IMG/VR virus record: IMGVR_UViG_3300045110_000131 | Coordinates: 1-40,009 of that record | Length of the DNA stretch: 40,009 bases | Source of the DNA: a virus | Strand: one strand, 5' to 3' | Part shown: positions 7,974-15,960 of the stretch, one piece after another | Layout of the letters: each line of letters starts with the position of its first letter | Numbering within the stretch: the stretch's first letter is position 1 | Position numbers and translations under genes: made by a program | Notes under the pieces: generated by a model | The model's input: the letters and a program-made list of their open reading frames with translations, nothing else | Told to the model about the DNA's origin: nothing | Database searches by the model: none

Positions 7974-9944
7974 CTATTGATGGGTTAATGGTTTACGCAC
8001 GAACCATGTGTAATTGGCCCCAAACTCGACATGGGCGCCCACATGGGAAACAAACTCCTGCACAGCGCGGGTGACACCAAACGCCGGAAAATGCGGGTTG
8101 TCATAGTCATGGCCGCAAATCCATCCACCCTTCTTGACCTTCGGCAGCCAAGCCTCGATATCGGCCTTGCAGCCTTCATAGGAGTGATCGGCGTCGATGA
8201 ACACAAAGTCGAAGATGTCATCGACTTCGCGCTTCGATGCCGGGAGGCTGCGCTCGCGCTTCAGAACAGCGTGGCCATTGGCGAAGGAAACTGCCGACTT
8301 GGCCGCCTCATAGTTGGCCTCTTGGGCGGCATTGGACAAATTCATGTGCCAGTCTCCGGTTTTGTCCAAGTAGGCTTTGCCGTCGCCTTCCCAACTATCG
8401 ACCATGATCAATTCGAGGTCAGGCCGTTCTCGAAGCAGGGCCGCCGACATGGCGCCAGTGAATACGCCAACCTCAACGCCTTTTGGGTTTGGTGTGCCCT
8501 CGATCCTCGATAGCACCTCGTGCGCCCGCTGTTCGGCCGGAGACATGACCGGGTTGCGCTGCATGGCCCAGAGCATATCAGGAATGAGCCCTGATCCGTG
8601 AGCGGTCAGGGTGACGCCATGATCCATCATGAATTGCGCCAGCCCCTGAAACTCGTTGGCCTGCCCCGCCATCCAGGGAGCGCAGCGGTAATCCTTGTCA
8701 TTGAACATGACGTCGATGATGGGTTCGCCGTCATTGATCGCCTGGTGATAGGCGTGATGCCTATTCTCGTGATAGCAGCTGTCGAAGCCATAAAGATGGA
8801 TTTTGCGATAGCCTCGGAGATAGGCAAGCGATATGGCCAGAAGCCCCACCGTCGTGCCGCCGCCGATCAGGTGCACTGGCCTATACTTTTCGCCTGCCAG
8901 CCATTCCTGCATCCGGTCGATGTGGGGATGCCAAAGGGTGACCATTTCATCGGAACAGAAATCAAAGATCGACGGCGAACACTGAGAGGCAATCAGATAT
9001 TCGTTAGCGTTGTCCTCAATAAAAAATACCGTCTCGGATCGGGCATCAAGCAATACATGGACATTCACATGGGGAAGTAGTGCCGCAGTTCCATTAAGCG
9101 CCCAAATGTGCTGGCCCAAGCCTTGCCGCCACAGGATTTCATCCATCTGGCCCTTGAGCGATGGCCCACCGCCCACAATCACGCAATGCTTGTCATTGGC
9201 ACTGCCATCGAAGTCGAACCATGGCAGATCGCGGGCAATAGCCGCCTTCACATTGGCCTCGATCTTGGCCGAGTGGGTATTGCAGATTGCTGTCAGCTCC
9301 ATATTGGACAATCCCCCCACGCGCCAGACTTTGGGCACCCAGCCGGTCAGAACCTCGTGGGGGCGCGGTTTGCCATGGAACACAACCACCGCCGCTTTAT
9401 CAGGAGGGCCGGTGATTTGCTTGTAACTGACAAACATGCCGGGGAAGGCATCCTGTAGGCGGATGGCGCTTACGAGACGCCAACTCTCGATCCATGCCTG
9501 ATCGCCTCCCGAAACATTCGGAAATCCGGATTCAACATAGCTATTCCAAATCTCATCGAGATGCCCCGCGCCCGCTTCCCATGCCATGATAGCGGACTGG
9601 AGGCCCCCTGGGCGGTGGAAGTCACGGAGGATGGCAAAGGGGCCTTGATAGGCTGCGAGGGCGTCTATGGGGCCGCAAATTACGCTATCTAAGTCCAGAT
9701 ATAAAACCCTATCCCCCTTCGGGAACAGGTCATCCCGAAACAGAGCGCATTTTGACCACCAGCCCGGAAGATCGGCCGGCAGCGGGCGCTTGATAACACC
9801 ATCGGGCAGCGGGTCGTCCTGATCGGTGAAACAGGTAAAATCCCCATCGATCGGGTCAAGGTTTCTCATGACCATATCGAAGAGGTTGTGGACATAGGCT
9901 GGGGCGAACGCCGCCCCAGCCCGTATGCAGCAAATGTGCAGCAC
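7974..9944 (-). CDS. Three-domain protein: GT-A glycosyltransferase, DUF115-like domain, SAM methyltransferase
   Basis: 656 residues from a GTG at 9944 that overlaps the upstream TAG by one base. Residues 1-220 look like a nucleotide-sugar glycosyltransferase, with a DxD-type DLD at 84-86 and GGDQAWIES near 146-154. Residues 250-460 match the DUF115/MptE-like fold, seen in bacterial flagellin-glycosylation (Maf) proteins, with CVIVGGGPSLKG near 254 and IHLYGFDSCY near 382. Residues 485-656 are a class I methyltransferase with GVEVGVFTG (489-497) and FIDADHSYEG (582-591). The likely substrate is a cell-surface or virion glycan; this is inferred. It sits inside the head gene cluster, so late expression is expected. 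Such a triple fusion is uncommon to my knowledge. Confidence 0.7.
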   Translation of the reverse strand: MLHICCIRAGAAFAPAYVHNLFDMVMRNLDPIDGDFTCFTDQDDPLPDGVIKRPLPADLPGWWSKCALFRDDLFPKGDRVLYLDLDSVICGPIDALAAYQGPFAILRDFHRPGGLQSAIMAWEAGAGHLDEIWNSYVESGFPNVSGGDQAWIESWRLVSAIRLQDAFPGMFVSYKQITGPPDKAAVVVFHGKPRPHEVLTGWVPKVWRVGGLSNMELTAICNTHSAKIEANVKAAIARDLPWFDFDGSANDKHCVIVGGGPSLKGQMDEILWRQGLGQHIWALNGTAALLPHVNVHVLLDARSETVFFIEDNANEYLIASQCSPSIFDFCSDEMVTLWHPHIDRMQEWLAGEKYRPVHLIGGGTTVGLLAISLAYLRGYRKIHLYGFDSCYHENRHHAYHQAINDGEPIIDVMFNDKDYRCAPWMAGQANEFQGLAQFMMDHGVTLTAHGSGLIPDMLWAMQRNPVMSPAEQRAHEVLSRIEGTPNPKGVEVGVFTGAMSAALLRERPDLELIMVDSWEGDGKAYLDKTGDWHMNLSNAAQEANYEAAKSAVSFANGHAVLKRERSLPASKREVDDIFDFVFIDADHSYEGCKADIEAWLPKVKKGGWICGHDYDNPHFPAFGVTRAVQEFVSHVGAHVEFGANYTWFVRKPLTHQ

Positions 9945-10444
9945 TAGGTGATCTGCGTCTGCATTGACGGCCTTGCAATCGTAATCACGACAGTTGATGT
10001 CGTCGAGGTCACGGTTGTCAGGTTTGCCGTCTTGGCGCCGACAATCATCTTGCCGGAAGCCGACGTAGGCATGAGCCTGCCGGTCGTTGCCGACTGGTAG
10101 ACCTTGACCTGTGGCAGCACCTGAACGGCGGATTTCTTCACAACGGCATTGCCGCTGATCTGATACCAGCCGTACTGGCTCGCCACGTTGGCCGACATTG
10201 CGACCGCAATAGGCGCTTGGAATGACGCCGTATTGGGAGTGAGCGCAGTCTGCCAGGTTGTCGCATTGTAGGTAACAGTAAGTCCTACCACCGTATTGAT
10301 AACGCCCAACAGGTAGATGAACTCGCCGCCGCCGTAAGTCGGATCAACCGCATGAACAACGGTGCCCAGCGAATGAAGCGCCGTAGTCGAGGTATCCGCG
10401 ATCTGCTGCGACCCAATGAGCTGATTGGTGATCTTGTAAGTCAT
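9944..10444 (-). CDS. Head-associated structural protein, possible decoration protein
   Basis: 166 residues, rich in Thr, Ser, Val and Ala, with alternating beta-strand patterns and no membrane segment or enzyme motif. It follows the coat gene by 12 bp, the usual place for a head decoration or stabilising protein. GSQQIADTSTTALHSLGT near the N-terminus and QYGWYQISG in the middle resemble repeats in other phage proteins found next to coat genes. The decoration role is inferred from composition and position. Confidence 0.55.
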   Translation of the reverse strand: MTYKITNQLIGSQQIADTSTTALHSLGTVVHAVDPTYGGGEFIYLLGVINTVVGLTVTYNATTWQTALTPNTASFQAPIAVAMSANVASQYGWYQISGNAVVKKSAVQVLPQVKVYQSATTGRLMPTSASGKMIVGAKTANLTTVTSTTSTVVITIARPSMQTQIT

Positions 10445-10456
10445 TTTTCAGCCCTC

Positions 10457-11425
10457 CTACAGGTAATGGACGCCCTGCAAAGACCGATTGGAAACGGTCA
10501 TATTGCCCGCCCATCCAATCAGTTTCACAATGGCGTCTTGGTTGGTGTTCATGCGATCCCCGCCGATTGGCACCATATTACGGTCCGAATGAGGACGATA
10601 AAAGATGTAATCGGTATTGAGGAAGTAGGCTGTAGTGGTTGGCGCAGCACCGCCGACGCCGCCATCCAGCACCACATCCGCTTCCATGAACTTCAGGTTG
10701 GTGAACCCGAGTTGTCCAAGGTCAGGATTGGTGATGCGCTGGATGGTCTGCAATGACCCGAGATAGAAGAGCCATTCGTTGTTGTCCACCATGATCAGGT
10801 CCGGCTTATCCGCGCCGCGCACCAACTGCGCGTACATGGTGTTCCATTCCGACTGGATGGTGGTGGCCGAAAGCGTGACCGAATTGCCGACCGCGCTCCG
10901 GGTGATGTTGCGCCAGAACGTATAGGTGCCCTGGTTGATGCCGCCCACCGTGCCGGAAGTAACGGTTTTGGCCACGAGGAGTTGAAGTCCCCCCATCTCC
11001 TTGCCGCCGGTTCCGGTGCCATCAGCATAGCAGCCGATGGCAATGTCGTTCATCATGGTTTTTTCCATGTTACCAATGCGGGCATCGAGAAGGTCGATAA
11101 TCTTCTCCTTACCGGCATTCTGGAGCTGCTCGAGGCCGCTGATGGTAACGGCGCCCGCATATTGCTTCCAGTCGAACTCAGCCCCAGTCAGAACGTCCGA
11201 CTGCGACACGTTCAAAGGCTCATAGCCCGAATACCACCCACCAGTGACGTTCTGGGCATATTCGAGTTCCTGCACGAGGGTACGTCCGCCCGAAGCCGGT
11301 TTAGCCTTGCCACGTGCCTTGAGACGCGAAAGAAGCGCGTTATTCTTGGTCACGTTATCGGCAAGTTTTCCGGTTCTGTTGCGGAGGGTCGTGGTGATGA
11401 TTTCGCTAAGATTGGGCGAAGCCAT
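10457..11425 (-). CDS. Major capsid (coat) protein
   Basis: 322 residues, ATG at 11425 preceded by a strong AAGGAG site about 8 bases upstream. The N-terminal helix region is followed by GGRTLVQELEYAQN, a segment typical of the N-arm and E-loop of phage coat proteins. Next come QYAGAVTISGLEQLQN, KEKIIDLLDARI and a C-terminal DAIVKLIGWAGNMTVSNR, a pattern conserved in this coat family (HK97-type fold expected). It lies directly after the scaffold gene and before a decoration-type gene. Size and order fit a T=7-class podovirus head. Confidence 0.85.
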   Translation of the reverse strand: MASPNLSEIITTTLRNRTGKLADNVTKNNALLSRLKARGKAKPASGGRTLVQELEYAQNVTGGWYSGYEPLNVSQSDVLTGAEFDWKQYAGAVTISGLEQLQNAGKEKIIDLLDARIGNMEKTMMNDIAIGCYADGTGTGGKEMGGLQLLVAKTVTSGTVGGINQGTYTFWRNITRSAVGNSVTLSATTIQSEWNTMYAQLVRGADKPDLIMVDNNEWLFYLGSLQTIQRITNPDLGQLGFTNLKFMEADVVLDGGVGGAAPTTTAYFLNTDYIFYRPHSDRNMVPIGGDRMNTNQDAIVKLIGWAGNMTVSNRSLQGVHYL

Positions 11426-11438
11426 AACCTATCTCCTT

Positions 11439-12503
11439 TCAGATGGCGCCGCCTTGTTCGGACCATGCCTGTTCAAGGGCGTCGCGGATTGAGGAAGGCT
11501 CGTCCCTACCATTCGCCTGGGCGCCTGGGATGGGTGAACCAAGTGGAATGCTCCCCGAAGCGCGGCGGGCCTGATTGACCGCCTGCCTCTGCTGGGCCTG
11601 CTTTGGCATCTGTGCTTCCTTGAGTTGAAGCGCGTAGATTTCATCATCCATGCGACAAGCTTTCGTGTATGCGCCCTCCATGTCCTGGGCCTGCCCCGAT
11701 CGAAGAAGGAGGCCCATGGTCTGGCGGACGTTCTCGAAATACTTGTGGGCAGGGTCGGCGGCAAAGCTGGCAATCTGGCCGTTGACGGCCTCCTGCTCGC
11801 CTGTTTCGCGTTCCTGCCGGATGTTTGCCAATTCGGCACTGAGAGCCGACATTTGCTGATACACAGGATCAAGGGGACTTGATTGCCGGGGCTGTTGATT
11901 GCCCTGCTGTCCGCTCAAAATCTGTGCCAATGCTGCCGGATGCACATTGTACATCTGGCAAAGGCTGAGAACTCCTTGAGGGAAATTCTCGGCCAATAGT
12001 TGTTCGGCCGCCATATAGCGGTCGAGAATCTGTGGAAGGTTTGAGCCTACGGAGCGAGCCTGCTCCACGTAGGGGTCAAGCCCCTTGTATTCGGTGAGTT
12101 TGGCAAAGCCCTTGTTGATTTCCGTTTCACGTGAAACAATCGCATCCTTGACGGGCTGCGGGAGCCTGTCAAATTCCGCCTTGGCGGCGACGGGCCAGCC
12201 GGGAGGCGGGCCTGCGGGAGCGGCTTGGATGGGCTGTTGCTGGCCTTCCTGAGGCTGCTGGGCGGGTTTAGCCGTCCCGGGCGCCGCTTCTATCTTGGCT
12301 TCCTTGGCGGCTTCCTGCTTGGCAAATCGCCCTTGTTCGTCTCGGGCTCGCTGGGCCGTGGCTTCGGGGGTTTCCGGTCCCTTTGCCTCCGGCTCTGCCA
12401 GGGTCGCCGGGGCCTCTTCAATCGGAGTTTCATTCCATGCCGCCTCAAGATCGGCCCGCACATCATCTTCGACCGGCATTGATACCGGGTTTTCGATAGC
12501 CAT
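11439..12503 (-). CDS. Scaffolding protein
   Basis: 354 residues. The first 120 are acidic, Pro/Ala/Gln-rich and disordered. The centre contains FDRLPQPVKDAIVSRETEINKG, a helical block characteristic of phage scaffold proteins (usual form: W-x-x-L-P-x-x-V-Q-x-x-I-x-x-R-E). The C-terminal third is helical and Gln-rich. It lies immediately before the coat gene, the standard position. It would direct procapsid assembly and leave before DNA packaging. ATG at 12503, with AAGGAAAC upstream. Confidence 0.8.
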   Translation of the reverse strand: MAIENPVSMPVEDDVRADLEAAWNETPIEEAPATLAEPEAKGPETPEATAQRARDEQGRFAKQEAAKEAKIEAAPGTAKPAQQPQEGQQQPIQAAPAGPPPGWPVAAKAEFDRLPQPVKDAIVSRETEINKGFAKLTEYKGLDPYVEQARSVGSNLPQILDRYMAAEQLLAENFPQGVLSLCQMYNVHPAALAQILSGQQGNQQPRQSSPLDPVYQQMSALSAELANIRQERETGEQEAVNGQIASFAADPAHKYFENVRQTMGLLLRSGQAQDMEGAYTKACRMDDEIYALQLKEAQMPKQAQQRQAVNQARRASGSIPLGSPIPGAQANGRDEPSSIRDALEQAWSEQGGAI

Positions 12504-12518
12504 TGGAGTTTCCTTCTG

Positions 12519-12803
12519 TCAGGTGGTTTGATCCCAGGCCATGGCAATGTCCTCTTTCAGGCCGGGAGGGGTTGTTATTTCCTTAGGCTTGGCGTTGACG
12601 ATGGAGCTGTCATTGCCCGCAATCTCGCATCCCATCGCCCTCACGTCGCGCTCAAAAGCCCTCATGCAAGTGTATTCCTTGCCGTTGATCGGATTGCGTG
12701 TCGGCTCCATGCTGGTTTTCATCACCATGGGCGCGGGGAAATGATCGGACCCCTTGTCATGCGAGGGCTTGGGGGCGTGTGACCAGCGATAGACGATTGC
12801 CAT
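12519..12803 (-). CDS. Small hypothetical protein between tailspike and scaffold
   Basis: 94 residues, start overlapping the preceding gene's TAA (TAATG). It has FPAPMVMKTSMEPTRNPI, NGKEYTCMRAFERDVRAMG and a C-terminal MAWDQ, a layout seen in small phage proteins beside portal and scaffold genes. No membrane segment or catalytic motif is visible. The function is unknown. Confidence 0.55.
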   Translation of the reverse strand: MAIVYRWSHAPKPSHDKGSDHFPAPMVMKTSMEPTRNPINGKEYTCMRAFERDVRAMGCEIAGNDSSIVNAKPKEITTPPGLKEDIAMAWDQTT

Positions 12804-12982
12804 TACGGGACCGGAGCTAATTTTGGTTTTGGCTGCACGGCGGGGTCGAGATTCCGAAATTCCTCGACCGATTGCAACGCGGCGATGATGTTCACCACTT
12901 CCCGGTATGGCCTGGCGGCGAGATACGTCGCGATGCCCTGCAGGACGGACTCGGAAATAAGAAACTGTTTTTCATCCGGCAT
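12803..12982 (-). CDS. Small hypothetical protein (59 aa)
   Basis: A 59-residue frame from the ATG at 12982, two bases after the tailspike stop. It begins MPDEKQFLIS and continues as a helical, hydrophobic-patterned chain (VLQGIATYLAARPYREVV), ending in a Pro/Lys-rich tail. Both neighbours overlap or abut it, which fits the late operon's continuous coding and supports it as real. The function is unknown. Confidence 0.6.
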   Translation of the reverse strand: MPDEKQFLISESVLQGIATYLAARPYREVVNIIAALQSVEEFRNLDPAVQPKPKLAPVP

Positions 12983-12984
12983 GT

Positions 12985-15960
12985 TTACGCTCCAATGAGG
13001 CCATGAGTGGTGAGCGCTATCTGAATTGATGAAACGCGCTCTGCCAATTGGGCAAGAGTAATTGTACTTGGGTCATATGCCGTTGCTTTATTGGTAGCCC
13101 CGGTAAAGGCAGTCCATCCGGTGGACCTAGCGTCCACAACCTTTGTGCCATTCACGAAATACTGCCCGGCGATATTGATCGTTCCGACGCCTTTGTAACT
13201 GCCTGTCGGGCTTCCGGACTTGATGCCATCTGAAATGCTGAAATTCTGGACGGCGGCACCGGCGTTGTAGGGGGTAAACACGAACTCGCCAGCTTCGGCG
13301 CCAGGCGTGACGTTGCTTGATATGAATTTCATCAAGCCGAAAATAATGTCTGTTCCGGCGGTGTTTTTCGCCTGCGCGGAAACATTGAAAATGTTCTGGG
13401 CGGCGCCAGGGACATCGTATCTGTTAGCAAATAGCGTCGCATTGTCGGCCGCAGCGGTTATGTTGACCCTGCCAAGAGGATCGATTTCAACCCCATCCTT
13501 GTGCAGACCGGCGGTTCCCTTGCCGACCATCGTGTAGCCAGTGCGGTCCACCTCGAACAGCAAGGGCAATTTGAGAAACCGCGACACAGGGTCGTCTACT
13601 AGGGCATCCTGCTTGGCATATAGGCCATAATAGAAGCCATTTCCCTCCGCATTATTGTCGGTTCCGGAACCAAAACCGTAGGCGTAAGTACAAGCCCCGC
13701 TTTTCGTGACGATCTTGATGCCTACCTTCTGAAAGTCGGCTGTAAGATCGGAAACAGCGGCCCCGCCGTTATCAAGGTCTATTTCCAGGCCGGTGCCATG
13801 GCCCTCGGCACCAGTCGGAATTGTCGCTTCCAGAAGCCCGGCCCATATTCTTCCGGTCATATTGCCAACGGCCACCCGACCGTCAACCCTCAACCCGACC
13901 GCCGCCTTGGTTACGGTTGTTCCGACCCCGCCGTTACCAGTGCCGGAGGATGGGTCTTCGGTTTCGACACCGATCCACCAGCTATGCGCCTCATAACCAG
14001 AGGTCGCCCCGGTGACGCCGATCCGGTAGGACGAAAACAGCAGACTGCTGATACCGGCAACTGTCGTGCCGCCGATAATGTTCATTACCGCCGATTCCGG
14101 GCCGCCGACTTTGAAAGGCTTGGCCCGGCCCACAAACAAATTCCGACTGGATGTGGCATCAATTACCGCCCCCGGCTCAAGCACCCACGTCGGGTTTTTG
14201 CTGGTTTGGGTAACCGCTGAATTTACCAGATAGGTTCCGGGCCGCAGGCGCATGATTTCGCTCTGCGCTACAGCGGCCACCGATGTCAGAAGCGTTGCAG
14301 CCGCATCCGTCCCATCGTTGGGAACTTGATAGGTTGTGCCGATCCACTTGGAAAACTGACGACCCAGGGCGCCAATGTCATTGCCTGCAACCGTCAACTG
14401 TCCATTGTTTATGATAGTGGATGCAGCCGAGGACGGCGGAAAATCCGCGCCGGTATATGACGTGTCCATGTCTCCCCAAAAGACATGGCGGCCTTTGTGA
14501 TATTCTGAGCCCGTGTTAACGATGGAGTTGGCGTTGCGATAGGAGCCCTTGGGGTAGACGGTGGTTGCCAACGTGGCTGATCTCGGGAAGAAATCCCCGG
14601 ACATATAGAAACCGGTGTCATTGATGACCGGGCCTCCCGAAGAAATTGGCAGTTTCATATAGCCGGTGGTGGCGATTCGGAAGGCGGTTCCGGGATAGAA
14701 AATACCAAGGTCTGGGGCGCCGCCATCAGGGACAGCATCGGAACCATGAAACGAGTCCACATTCATGTGGAGACCGCGAAAGACGATCCTTGAGTTGGCG
14801 GGGAACAAATCCGACATGCGAAACAGGGCTTCGTCAGCGGCGGATTTGTTCTCAATCCAGGTGAAGTTGTCGGCGGTCAGAGCGATAAGGGTGCCGCCAT
14901 TATCGTCCTGCGGAACATACCGGAAAGCGTTCCGGAACGTTGTGGTTTCGTCAGTCGAATCGGCCTCGATGTGCAGATTGAGGTTCCACGTAGAGGACGT
15001 GGTTCGATAGTTGGCACCTCCGTCAGCGTTGTAACGATTGCACCCGATGATGACCGCATCGCCATTGATGCATGCGGCGTAGCAGCCGGTCATGGTGACC
15101 CGGCCCTGGGCGAAGGACATATAGAGGGGCGAACCGCCCAGAATCCTGCGGAAACTGCAACTAATGAAAGTTTGGTTCAGGAATGAATTTTCACCGCCAA
15201 CCGGCTGCGTGACAGTTACATAATCCGATTGCACATTGAAATGGTTTCCGCTGTCCGAGATGTGGGAGAACGGCGACGCAAGAACTTCGTCGTAAGACGC
15301 GAGGACGCCCTCGATTGGTACGATTACTGACGAATCATTGTACCAGTTGCATCCTATTTCGAGAGAAACCTCGGACGCGTTGTTATACTTGCCCGCCCCG
15401 GTGAAGGTTCCTTCCGAACCGCAGTGCAAGAAAGTGTTGCCGCCCGCGCTTGTGGCCCTGTAGGTGCCTGCTCCTCCTATTAGGTGATATCTGCCGATCT
15501 GGAAGCCAAAGCGGGGCGTGGCGACAGGATCGCCTACCGCAAGGATGCCCGCGACGGTCAGATTTGATGACCCCAGGCAATCGAAGATGGCCTTGCCAGT
15601 ACATTTACCGATTACGCGAGCCCCGCTCCCTAGTAAAAATGTCTTTTTTGGCCCGCTGGGTGCCATCGCAGTGAAGTTGAGGGATTGGGTCGTGACGTAA
15701 TCTAAATCCAGAAAATCCAGGGAGGCGCGATTACCGGAGGCGATCTGATCCCGAAGCCAGTCAGCCGCCCGATTCAACGCAGCGCCGTCATCGGTTACGC
15801 CATCACCAACGGCGCCGAAGTCGATAACACTCCTGGTTATCCCCGTTGCGCTAATCGTCAGTTCCCGATTATCCCCACCAACCTGTGACAGGCCGATGCC
15901 GACCCCCTCCCGGAGATAGTTGAAGTTGCGGAAAACTGTCTCGCCGAATGGGCCGCTCAT
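12985..15960 (-). CDS. Tailspike with pectate-lyase-like beta-helix
   Basis: 991 residues. A short N-terminal segment (1-40) should be the particle-binding part. Residues 45-69 carry VIDFGAVGDGVTDD and an AL-RA-D helix, the classic start of phage tailspikes and pectin-lyase-fold enzymes. A long Asn/Gly/Ser/Val-rich parallel beta-helix follows, and the C-terminus ends in a helical ITLAQLAERVSSIQIAL. Such spikes bind and often cleave surface polysaccharide. Catalytic residues cannot be read from sequence alone. The start overlaps the portal's end by 4 bp. Its place between portal and scaffold, away from the tail genes, is unusual. Confidence 0.8.
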   Translation of the reverse strand: MSGPFGETVFRNFNYLREGVGIGLSQVGGDNRELTISATGITRSVIDFGAVGDGVTDDGAALNRAADWLRDQIASGNRASLDFLDLDYVTTQSLNFTAMAPSGPKKTFLLGSGARVIGKCTGKAIFDCLGSSNLTVAGILAVGDPVATPRFGFQIGRYHLIGGAGTYRATSAGGNTFLHCGSEGTFTGAGKYNNASEVSLEIGCNWYNDSSVIVPIEGVLASYDEVLASPFSHISDSGNHFNVQSDYVTVTQPVGGENSFLNQTFISCSFRRILGGSPLYMSFAQGRVTMTGCYAACINGDAVIIGCNRYNADGGANYRTTSSTWNLNLHIEADSTDETTTFRNAFRYVPQDDNGGTLIALTADNFTWIENKSAADEALFRMSDLFPANSRIVFRGLHMNVDSFHGSDAVPDGGAPDLGIFYPGTAFRIATTGYMKLPISSGGPVINDTGFYMSGDFFPRSATLATTVYPKGSYRNANSIVNTGSEYHKGRHVFWGDMDTSYTGADFPPSSAASTIINNGQLTVAGNDIGALGRQFSKWIGTTYQVPNDGTDAAATLLTSVAAVAQSEIMRLRPGTYLVNSAVTQTSKNPTWVLEPGAVIDATSSRNLFVGRAKPFKVGGPESAVMNIIGGTTVAGISSLLFSSYRIGVTGATSGYEAHSWWIGVETEDPSSGTGNGGVGTTVTKAAVGLRVDGRVAVGNMTGRIWAGLLEATIPTGAEGHGTGLEIDLDNGGAAVSDLTADFQKVGIKIVTKSGACTYAYGFGSGTDNNAEGNGFYYGLYAKQDALVDDPVSRFLKLPLLFEVDRTGYTMVGKGTAGLHKDGVEIDPLGRVNITAAADNATLFANRYDVPGAAQNIFNVSAQAKNTAGTDIIFGLMKFISSNVTPGAEAGEFVFTPYNAGAAVQNFSISDGIKSGSPTGSYKGVGTINIAGQYFVNGTKVVDARSTGWTAFTGATNKATAYDPSTITLAQLAERVSSIQIALTTHGLIGA

